Both the position numbers and the translations under genes were made by a program. A stretch of 36,986 nt of DNA from Chitinispirillales bacterium (GTDB lineage Bacteria; Fibrobacterota; Chitinivibrionia; Chitinivibrionales; Chitinispirillaceae). Of this stretch, positions 17,567 to 23,544 are shown piece by piece; positions within the stretch are counted from its first letter, which is position 1; the number at the start of each line of letters is the position of its first letter. The stretch lies in NCBI GenBank assembly GCA_031254105.1, contig JAIRVB010000025.1, positions 1 through 36,986 on the forward strand, given 5' to 3'. The notes beneath the pieces are model-generated. The model worked only from the letters and a program-made list of their open reading frames with translations. It had not been told where the DNA came from and did not search any database.

Positions 17567-18163
17567 TGCTTCAAGAGGTCCCCTGGCCATCTGCCCTAAG
17601 TATCCTCCATGGTGGCGTAAACCATACTGTTCACGTGTGATGCCCTTTTTTTCCATTAAAACAAGAGTAAGCGAATCACCTATGGCCATCATCACCTGAG
17701 TGCTTGAGGTAGGGGTAAGCCCAAGGCAGCAAGGCTCTTTTATTTCTCCCATGTTTATTACAACGCTGCATAACTCACGTATTGCCGAATCTGGATGACT
17801 GGTGATCCCTATTATGTGGCCGATACCAAAATGATGCGCAAGCTCGAGCATCTCTATTATCTCACGAGTTTTACCGCTTGTAGAGAGCGCAATAATACAG
17901 TCGCCGCAAGATAAAATACCTAAATCTCCGTGCGCTGCTTCTCCTGGGTGCAGATAAGTTGCCGGAGTGCCGGTCGAACAGAGTGTTCCAGCTAACTTGA
18001 CAGCCATATTTCCGGCTTTCCCCATTCCGGTAGTGATGACTTTCCCCTTGCAGTTGTATAGAATATCTACAGCCTTTTCAAAGTTATGATCAAGCGGAAT
18101 GTTTTTTATCGCCTGAGCTTCAGCTTCTATAATCTCTTTTGCTCTGGAAAGAATAGCGCTCAC
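17555..18163 (-). CDS. single-domain SIS arabinose-5-phosphate isomerase (KdsD/KpsF-like)
   Basis: A 202-residue sugar isomerase domain. GKVITTGMGKAGNMAVKLAGTLCSTGTPATYLHPGEAAHGDLG and ALSTSGKTREIIE are the SIS-fold sugar-phosphate site of KdsD/GutQ/KpsF enzymes, which make arabinose-5-phosphate for Kdo and hence LPS. The paired CBS domains of E. coli KdsD are absent, as in the short Bacteroides forms. GTG 18163 is chosen because AAGGAG lies seven bases upstream. A promoter is predicted at 18201-18228. It is the first gene of a run with nadB and the VWA gene. The last four codons (ATG CAG AAA TAA) are repeated just downstream at 17534-17545. Confidence 0.88.
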   Translation of the reverse strand: MSAILSRAKEIIEAEAQAIKNIPLDHNFEKAVDILYNCKGKVITTGMGKAGNMAVKLAGTLCSTGTPATYLHPGEAAHGDLGILSCGDCIIALSTSGKTREIIEMLELAHHFGIGHIIGITSHPDSAIRELCSVVINMGEIKEPCCLGLTPTSSTQVMMAIGDSLTLVLMEKKGITREQYGLRHHGGYLGQMARGPLEAMQK

Positions 18164-18200
18164 GTATGCGCTCCTTTTTTATTAAGATATTTTATCTATC

Positions 18201-18228
18201 AGTATATCAACAGATATGATTGTATCAA
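18201..18228 (-). promoter_or_regulatory. predicted promoter of kpsF-nadB-VWA run
   Basis: Minus-strand TTGATA (18228-18223) and TATACT (18206-18201), spacer 16, about 40 bases before the GTG start and its AAGGAG site. Confidence 0.5.
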
Positions 18229-18246
18229 TAAAATATACAATAATAC

Positions 18247-18268
18247 AAGGCGGGAGTTGCCGCTTTTT
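18247..18268 (-). terminator. terminator-like hairpin after the HTH gene
   Basis: A 7-bp stem (AAGGCGG/CCGCTTT, one G-T pair) around GAGTTG, between the HTH gene stop and the kpsF promoter. The run of five T is on the plus strand, so the minus-strand function is only probable. Confidence 0.35.
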
Positions 18269-18319
18269 GCACACCTTTGGCGAATGCAGTAAACATGGCA
18301 TTAAAGTAATCATTTACTT

Positions 18320-19042
18320 TTATTCGATGTCACTGCTTGCAGGCGGCAGATTAAAATTTTTATTTTCGAGTATATTTTTTATTTCAGTTATAGACCGGCT
18401 TAATTCTTTTTCCACTCCAACTATTCTTCCTTCTAACTGTCCAAGCCTGTAAGCGATGTCAGCTGACAGGAAAATATTAGATGGCGGCGCTTCAGTTGTA
18501 TCACCAAAAAACCATGATATATTTCTCCCCGAGATGCGGGCAATTTTTTGAATCTGAAGAACATCAGGATTTCTCTCCCTCCTGAGCCAGTCTTTAATGA
18601 TATCCTCCGTGACACCTATCATATCAGCAAGCTTAGCATTGCTGTTGCCGCGCGCCTTTAATTCGTTGAGAGCCTGTTCTGCACGGTCGAGCACAAGGCC
18701 GCTGTAATCTATGTGTACTGATTCAGGTGCGATTTTTTTAACATCCGCTACCGATTCGGGTACTATTTCGGGAGACTCGTAATTTCCTTCTGCCAGAGGT
18801 GATCCGATTCCATTTTGCAAATATTCAACGTTGACATTATATACAGCGGCGATTTTTTGAATATCCGTTAATGTTGGCTTGTAGCCCTTCCGTTTAGGAT
18901 TGCACCACTCCGCAACAAGTTTTCCATCGCGCCCGATTTTTGCCCCAAAACGTCCTTTCGCTTTAGAATCAGAACCTTCTACAGTACGGACAATTTTAGC
19001 AATCCTTTGTTTTAATAAAAGATTCTCGTTTGATTTCGTCAT
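18320..19042 (-). CDS. tandem helix-turn-helix (XRE-like) repressor-type protein
   Basis: A 240-residue DNA-binding protein. Residues about 28-78 (RFGAKIGRDGKLVAEW ... TLTDIQKIAAVYNVNVEYLQNG) and about 131-175 (NAKLADMIGVTEDIIKDWLRRERNPDVLQIQKIARISGRNISWFFG) each read as an XRE/Cro-type HTH, separated by an acidic linker. The C-terminus (about 195-228) is a predicted coiled coil. There is no LexA-type peptidase domain. It faces three small genes across a 157-base region with two CGTA-type palindromes, one overlapping its own -10, suggesting autorepression and repression of the divergent operon. Two HTHs in one chain is unusual for a phage-like repressor. The regulatory role is inferred. Confidence 0.75.
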   Translation of the reverse strand: MTKSNENLLLKQRIAKIVRTVEGSDSKAKGRFGAKIGRDGKLVAEWCNPKRKGYKPTLTDIQKIAAVYNVNVEYLQNGIGSPLAEGNYESPEIVPESVADVKKIAPESVHIDYSGLVLDRAEQALNELKARGNSNAKLADMIGVTEDIIKDWLRRERNPDVLQIQKIARISGRNISWFFGDTTEAPPSNIFLSADIAYRLGQLEGRIVGVEKELSRSITEIKNILENKNFNLPPASSDIE

Positions 19043-19065
19043 AATTTTCCCTATTCATAAAAAAA

Positions 19066-19079
19066 TCGTAATTATACGA
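19066..19079. promoter_or_regulatory. palindrome over the HTH gene promoter
   Basis: TCGTA-ATTA-TACGA. Read on the minus strand its centre is TATAAT, a consensus -10 about 30 bases before the HTH gene start. Its centre is 32 bases, about three helical turns, from the second palindrome. Confidence 0.55.
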
Positions 19080-19086
19080 AAAATAC

Positions 19087-19115
19087 TTGCACATGCTTAC
19101 GAAAATTCGTATATT
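19087..19115 (+). promoter_or_regulatory. promoter of three-gene operon with embedded palindrome
   Basis: TTGCAC (19087-19092) and TATATT (19110-19115) with a 17-base spacer. The perfect palindrome TACGAA-AA-TTCGTA (19098-19111) fills the spacer and enters the -10, an ideal place for a repressor. Confidence 0.6.
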
Positions 19116-19122
19116 ATAACTA

Positions 19123-19161
19123 AGATAGCTCACAAAGCTTTCGAAGCTTGGAAAGCTATCT
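19123..19161 (+). promoter_or_regulatory. hairpin at the predicted 5' end of the operon transcript
   Basis: Outer stem AGATAGCT/AGCTATCT (8 bp) encloses AAGCTT/AAGCTT around TCG. The transcript should start near 19122, so the hairpin would form the very 5' end of the mRNA and may protect it. Confidence 0.45.
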
Positions 19162-19199
19162 GTTAAAGAATATAAAACAATTAAAAGGAAAGGTGGTAT

Positions 19200-19367
19200 A
19201 TGGTAATTCACGAAACTGTACCGGATGAGTTCGGTCAACGTAAGCATAATCTTGGACGCACGTATAACGGCGAGAAAATTACTTGGTTGATGATCATCAC
19301 CGAGGGGATGAAATCAATGGAAAAACTGGTAGGGGTGCAGGTTGCCGGGAAGGGAGAGGATAAATGA
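19200..19367 (+). CDS. small hypothetical protein, first gene of three-gene operon
   Basis: A 55-residue ORF, ATG 19200 to TGA 19367, with AAGGAAAGGTGG as a strong ribosome site. Its stop overlaps the next start (ATGA). The sequence begins MVIHETVPDEFGQRKHNLGR, contains TYNGEKITWLMIITEGMKSMEKL, and ends KGEDK. No family is recognised. Good ribosome site, tight coupling and a promoter upstream support it as real. It is too short to predict a fold beyond one helix around 27-44. Confidence 0.65.
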   Translation: MVIHETVPDEFGQRKHNLGRTYNGEKITWLMIITEGMKSMEKLVGVQVAGKGEDK

Positions 19368-19552
19368 CGCTGGAAGAATGGCTCCAGGCTCATGAGGATT
19401 ATATCTATAGCAGACAAAGGGTATCGCTCTTGAGAGACATTTTGCATGAATTCTCGCCTTATCGGGCAGAACTGATGGACGAATTGGAATTATTCAAAAA
19501 ATTCGGTATCGAAGATGTTTATTGGTGCGTAAAAGGAGAAAGCAATGAGTAA
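19364..19552 (+). CDS. small hypothetical protein, second gene of three-gene operon
   Basis: A 62-residue acidic, mostly helical protein (MTLEEWLQAHEDYIYSRQRV ... ELMDELELFKKFGIEDVYW). GGGAGAGG lies at good distance before ATG 19364, and the gene overlaps both neighbours (4 and 8 bases). No family is recognised. The coupling to its neighbours suggests the three proteins are made in fixed proportion. Confidence 0.65.
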   Translation: MTLEEWLQAHEDYIYSRQRVSLLRDILHEFSPYRAELMDELELFKKFGIEDVYWCVKGESNE

Positions 19553-19907
19553 AGAGATCATCACCATCCTTTCCGCTTTTGAAGCTATGGATCGTATAGG
19601 AGAAGTTCTCAGTGGATATGCCTGCCGTGCTGAGACTGCGGAGCGTGAGGTAGGCTACCTCAAAGAGCATTCTGCTGAGTTGGCGCAGAAAATCAAAAAT
19701 CTCGAGGGAAAACTTGACCGCGCAGAGCATGGCCTCAGTGTGACCCACAAGGAAAATGCGGAACTTACAGGGTGTAACATGGAACTTCACAAACAGAACA
19801 TGCAGCTGCAGGATCAACTCCGGCATGCCCAAGTAAACAATAATTTATGCGGAGAAACGGATATGCCCGAATGTTCTTCAGAAGAGATGTGCGTTGGTTC
19901 AGAATGA
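19545..19907 (+). CDS. coiled-coil hypothetical protein, third gene of three-gene operon
   Basis: A 120-residue protein with AGGAG seven bases before ATG 19545. Residues about 28-95 form a long predicted coiled coil (RAETAEREVGYLKEHSAELA, KIKNLEGKLDRAE, MELHKQNMQLQDQLRHAQ). The C-terminus carries three Cys in a short acidic tail (CGETDMPECSSEEMCVGSE), which might bind metal or form disulfides. No family is recognised. It overlaps the second gene by 8 bases and ends the operon; a GC-rich hairpin at 19932 follows. Confidence 0.7.
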   Translation: MSKEIITILSAFEAMDRIGEVLSGYACRAETAEREVGYLKEHSAELAQKIKNLEGKLDRAEHGLSVTHKENAELTGCNMELHKQNMQLQDQLRHAQVNNNLCGETDMPECSSEEMCVGSE

Positions 19908-19931
19908 GATCAAAACCGAAAAGGCAGTTGT

Positions 19932-19956
19932 TGGGGTGCGGATTAATCGCACCCCA
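19932..19956. terminator. GC-rich hairpin between convergent genes
   Basis: A perfect 9-bp stem TGGGGTGCG/CGCACCCCA around GATTAAT, between the coiled-coil gene and the convergent ykgJ-like gene. There is no T-run on either side, so termination would be factor-dependent; its loop and inner stem echo a second hairpin at 20598-20617. Confidence 0.45.
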
Positions 19957-20001
19957 CAGATTAATCAATAAGTTATATATATGGACGCTGCAGGTAGTTC
20001 C

Positions 20002-20580
20002 TTACATGAATGCGGACATATTATACAGATCCGTAAGCTGTACACGGTTTTGTGCCTGATCATGAATATTTTTACACATGCAAAACGCAAGATTGAGGTT
20101 CATTAGATTTTTAGTAATTTTGTCTGTATCAAGCGTAAGTTCTGCAGAGAACTCATCGGGCCGCAACGATGGAAAATTATAAGGACAGCTTGATGCATGC
20201 GAATTCACAAATTCATTGGAACGTAAGACAAGACCGTGAGTGCGGCAGATAAGCGGCCGCGCTTCATAAATCAGACAAACCTGCTCTCGCAAAAACGGAC
20301 ATTTTGAGTTATATTCTGTATCTTGATTTTTGATAAAAAAAGAATCTTTCTTTTGAAGATAAAGGCGGATAATATACGCTTCCAGCTGATTTACGCTTTG
20401 AAGTTCGCAGCAGATATCGCACCCTTTCCTGCAAGCGATCTCCTGTGAATAAGATTTATGTACCCGATTCCATATCTGATCACAAAAATCGCAGAGTTTG
20501 TGGTAGCTATCTTGTATTGTTTGAAAATGATTTGTATGCATACATTTTACTGTTGTCATGTGCGATATGTAAACTTGCAA
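20002..20580 (-). CDS. YkgJ-family cysteine-cluster protein
   Basis: A 192-residue protein with the YkgJ (zinc/iron-chelating CxxCxxCC) pattern: CRKGCDICC (about 49-57), then CPFLREQVCLIYEARPLICRTHG and a final C-rich region (SSCPYNF, FCMCKN). These proteins likely bind a metal or FeS cluster; their function is poorly known. The frame begins at TTG 20580, but ATG 20559 (MTTVKC) is an equally possible start; neither has a good ribosome site. It is convergent with the three-gene operon and read in the same direction as the gene upstream, from which a hairpin separates it. Confidence 0.75.
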   Translation of the reverse strand: MQVYISHMTTVKCMHTNHFQTIQDSYHKLCDFCDQIWNRVHKSYSQEIACRKGCDICCELQSVNQLEAYIIRLYLQKKDSFFIKNQDTEYNSKCPFLREQVCLIYEARPLICRTHGLVLRSNEFVNSHASSCPYNFPSLRPDEFSAELTLDTDKITKNLMNLNLAFCMCKNIHDQAQNRVQLTDLYNMSAFM

Positions 20581-20597
20581 TTTACCAAAACCTGTTG

Positions 20598-20617
20598 AGA
20601 CGCAATTAATCGCGTCT
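20598..20617. repeat. hairpin with ATTAAT loop upstream of ykgJ-like gene
   Basis: AGACGC/GCGTCT around AATTAATC. It lies between the heparinase-like gene stop and the ykgJ-like start, and shares the GCG-ATTAAT-CGC core with the hairpin at 19932-19956. It could end the upstream transcript. Confidence 0.4.
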
Positions 20618-20641
20618 TTGCTATAAATAAACTTTAATTTA

Positions 20642-22678
20642 TCAATCCAGTCCGATTGTTATTTTGCCATCCATGATGACAAGGCCTTTGAAAAATTCAC
20701 CAGTCATGCCTGTTGTCTTGAATTGCCGGGGCCCTTTACCGCCTCCAATATAAAAACCCACGCTGTAGACAACGTTGCCGACAGGAGCTTTTGAAGGCTC
20801 TACATGTACGGCTAACATGTCAAGACGGCAGTTTTTCCAGTAGGGGGGGGCATTGCGGTCTGCCCCGGGGAGATAGTAGAGGGTGTTATTTTTACCCCAA
20901 ACAAACTGAAACAGCAGCTCATTTTCGATGCTTGCCCATGGCGCCGGGCAGCTTACTTCGCGGTATTTGCGCTGTTCAAACAGAAAGGTCTCTCTTAATG
21001 ATCCGCTGGAAAATTCCAGCTTGTCTGAAGTCCAATGATCATTAACAAGGTAAACCGGAGAAAGATATTGGTCTAAAATGTCGAGATCTGCATTCGCTTT
21101 AATCTGATCCAGAACTAAAAGCCCATCTTCACCCCATGTAAGGATTCTTGTATCGCGGGTAAGAACCTGCCGTCCGCTTGCTCCATAGTATGCTATGCGT
21201 CCAGAGGTATCGAATCCGTTTTTTTGATAATTGTCATGATGGAACACCACTTCCCAGCTTTTTACGGCGTCATTAACAGAAGGTATTCCAAACATTGCGG
21301 CTTTAAATGGGGCAAGCATTTCAGGTCTACTGTGTATGTTTAGTCCAATCATAGGGTGAGAGCCTATCGCTTTCCATGCCATTGAACGTGTGGATCGTAC
21401 ATTTCTCCTGTAACATACTTCTATATATGGATAAATATGTCGGGTGTCAATAGCATTTTCCATCTGTCCGGCGGAGAAAAACCGCTCCTCTTTTGGAAAT
21501 GGCAAACTGGCAAGCAGCGCGAGTTCAATTCCTACCTGGCTTTGGAAAAAAAGTTCCCATCCTTCAAGTGTCTGTTCGAAGCCGAATACCCATGGCCCCT
21601 CGTTTTTTTTGTCTGATATAAGAGTTGTGTCTATCCAGGAGAGAAGCTTGCCGGTCATATGCATAGCTTTGGGATCGCTGTGCCACAGTCCCCAAGCAAG
21701 AGCAAAAGGGTGCGGTGTAAAAAGTGGTATATCATGCCCCCCGGGCGCAAAAATCATCCCGTTAGGCAGAGTGAAGCGCATGAGAATATCGTAGGTGCGC
21801 TGATGATTTTTGCGGTCAAGATAAGATGGGCGTTCATGTTTGTGAAATGCATAAGCTGCTGTTGCAAGTACAATCCACATCCCGTAGGAGAGTATCTCCG
21901 GGTGAAAAAATCCGTGATTTTCTGCGGTAAAGTCGTAAAACAGATTATTTGTGCTTACAGTGCGTGAGACTGAGCTTCCGAAATATTCGGAGTGGTCAGC
22001 GCTGTCATGAGCGCTTGAGGCGATGTTGGGCGCCCAGATTTTAAGCGACTCCTCCCAATTTTTCAAATTAGGGTGATGCGGATTCATATTTATCGCCCAT
22101 GCCATAACCATTGCGTCCTGAGCGTTTTCTTCAAGTTTGGTATCTACATAACAGCCGCTTGGCGGCAAAACACCGGTAAAACGATCTGCTTCATGTGCGA
22201 TAATCTCACGGATTCGTTTATGCGTATTTTTATCAAAAACACTTTCGCCCAAAACCGCTGTTACACCAAGAAGCGACGCCCATACGCTGCTTCTCCAGTT
22301 CTCTCCCCATCTTCTGCGCTCCAGAAACGCATCTACATCAAGGGCGCCGGTAATATGAGTATCGCATACCCACGTCACACCTTTTTTCAAATGGCTGGCA
22401 AGTTTATCTTTACTGATAATGGTTTTCAAGAGGTCGGTCTGATTAAGATAGATGTAGCTGCTCAGAAGGCAGAGAATATTTATGTGCGGCCGCAACACAT
22501 ATTCTATAACAGGGGATGATGAACCCACGGAGCGCATGTTATAACTTCTAGGATCAAGCGAACCAAAAAGTCCCCGCTGATCATCTATATCGCACCACGA
22601 TTTAATATAATAGGGAACAGCTCTTGAGAGGAGTTGCAAGATTTTTTGCGGTTCAATTTTCTCAGTAAAGTTGAGCAT
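20642..22678 (-). CDS. predicted alpha/alpha-toroid plus beta-sandwich protein, possibly polysaccharide lyase (heparinase-like)
   Basis: A 678-residue protein without a signal peptide. The N-terminal two-thirds is helical with repeated aromatic/His motifs (NWRSSVWASLLGVTAVLGE, TAENHGFFHPEILSYGMW, PNGMIFAPGGHDIPLF) such as line the cleft of alpha/alpha-toroid polysaccharide lyases and related glycan enzymes; the C-terminal third is beta-rich (from about 420, SRPEMLAPF, DTRILTWGEDGLLVLDQI). The NHGF-HPE and N-x-H pairs are plausible catalytic residues. The exact family is not recognised with confidence; heparinase II/III-like or DUF2264-like are the best guesses. The start is two bases after the stop of the small gene upstream, so they form an operon. 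Confidence 0.5.
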   Translation of the reverse strand: MLNFTEKIEPQKILQLLSRAVPYYIKSWCDIDDQRGLFGSLDPRSYNMRSVGSSSPVIEYVLRPHINILCLLSSYIYLNQTDLLKTIISKDKLASHLKKGVTWVCDTHITGALDVDAFLERRRWGENWRSSVWASLLGVTAVLGESVFDKNTHKRIREIIAHEADRFTGVLPPSGCYVDTKLEENAQDAMVMAWAINMNPHHPNLKNWEESLKIWAPNIASSAHDSADHSEYFGSSVSRTVSTNNLFYDFTAENHGFFHPEILSYGMWIVLATAAYAFHKHERPSYLDRKNHQRTYDILMRFTLPNGMIFAPGGHDIPLFTPHPFALAWGLWHSDPKAMHMTGKLLSWIDTTLISDKKNEGPWVFGFEQTLEGWELFFQSQVGIELALLASLPFPKEERFFSAGQMENAIDTRHIYPYIEVCYRRNVRSTRSMAWKAIGSHPMIGLNIHSRPEMLAPFKAAMFGIPSVNDAVKSWEVVFHHDNYQKNGFDTSGRIAYYGASGRQVLTRDTRILTWGEDGLLVLDQIKANADLDILDQYLSPVYLVNDHWTSDKLEFSSGSLRETFLFEQRKYREVSCPAPWASIENELLFQFVWGKNNTLYYLPGADRNAPPYWKNCRLDMLAVHVEPSKAPVGNVVYSVGFYIGGGKGPRQFKTTGMTGEFFKGLVIMDGKITIGLD

Positions 22679-22680
22679 TT

Positions 22681-22923
22681 TTAGTTAGATTTGCCTGTTT
22701 TTAGGGGACGTTCCATCGGGTAAATTATTACTCCGTTTTCCTGATCTGCGTCGATACACTTTTTGGCAAATTCGCGGGCGGTGTTGGAATCGTAGAGTAC
22801 CAGAAATGAATCCCCAAAAAACCTTGGAAGCCTGTCGCCCTTGAGCCACTCAAGATTTTCATTAACCAGATCCGTGAGAAACGTCTTTTTTGTGCCGGAG
22901 TATCCAATACCCAAATATGCCAT
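22681..22923 (-). CDS. small hypothetical protein coupled to toroid protein
   Basis: An 80-residue ORF beginning MAYLGIGYSGTKKTFLTDLV, with ENLEWLKGDRLPRFFGDSFLVLYDSNTAREFAKKCIDADQENGVIIYPM. No family is recognised; the pattern suggests a small alpha/beta fold. Its stop lies two bases before the start of the toroid gene, which supports translation of both from one message. There is no obvious ribosome site before ATG 22923. Confidence 0.55.
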   Translation of the reverse strand: MAYLGIGYSGTKKTFLTDLVNENLEWLKGDRLPRFFGDSFLVLYDSNTAREFAKKCIDADQENGVIIYPMERPLKTGKSN

Positions 22924-23266
22924 TGTTAACCGTTTTTTTAAGTTTTAGGCTGCTGTCGGCAGTTTTATACGCAAGATTATAAAATCTACATTATGTGAAG
23001 CAAAGTAACTGCCATTTAAAAATTAATTAATTGAACCTGCTTTTCAAAGAGCTTTCCGCTTAAAAATGATTGTGCATCAGTTTGGCTTTTGATTATTTTT
23101 ATTTCTCGTGATATATTTTCAAGGGTCCGATAGATCTGAGAGTGTGATAAATCGGTCCCATACTTATGTATAAATTCAGCGCAGACGATAAATCGTTACA
23201 GAATTGTACCAAAGATGTTTGCTAAATTTAGATATCAATCTATCACAGCGGTAATCATTATTAAAA
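22924..23266. other. 343-base gap upstream of tRNA-Ala
   Basis: No gene is supported. At 23123-23131 and 23151-23159 GGGTCCGAT faces ATCGGTCCC, an 8 of 9 inverted repeat with a 19-base loop. A small ACGAT-AA-ATCGT hairpin lies around 23183-23196. Neither has a recognised function. Confidence 0.4.
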
Positions 23267-23339
23267 GGGGTAGTAGCTCAGTTGGGAGAGCGCGGCGTTC
23301 GCAATGCCGAGGTCAGGGGTTCGATCCCCCTCTGCTCCA
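23267..23339 (+). tRNA. tRNA-Ala (anticodon CGC)
   Basis: A complete 73-nt cloverleaf: acceptor GGGGTAG/CTGCTCC, D stem GCTC/GAGC, anticodon stem CGGCG/TGCCG with loop TTCGCAA (anticodon CGC, reads GCG), T arm AGGGG-TTCGATC-CCCCT, discriminator A. The third acceptor pair is G-T, the G3-U70 identity element of alanine tRNAs. CCA is not encoded. Confidence 0.95.
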
Positions 23340-23544
23340 AATCTTTCATAAAATGCTTTTTATAAGTTAGCTCCCATCTTAGCGGCAACTTTGGTAGCCA
23401 AATCCTCGAAATCCGGTTTGGTATATTGCATTATCTTAAAATAAGTCCTCACACTTGAAAGCTCCGCACGGCAAACAGTAATTTTATATAGTTACAATAA
23501 CGGTTGCAAAAAGCCCTGATTCCGGGCAGATCCGGTGAAAAGAT

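Noticed and set aside
19904-20059. possible fourth small gene overlapping the coiled-coil gene stop (ATGA)
   Set aside because: No ribosome site, contains the GC-rich hairpin and runs into the antisense of the ykgJ-like gene.
23360-23431. 23-codon minus-strand ORF (MQYTKPDFEDLATKV) after tRNA-Ala
   Set aside because: Reasonable composition, but too short, no ribosome site and no partner; kept only as a note.
23512-23527. GCCC/GGGC hairpin before the propeller gene, with T-run on the minus strand
   Set aside because: Stem of only four pairs and no minus-strand gene immediately upstream to terminate.
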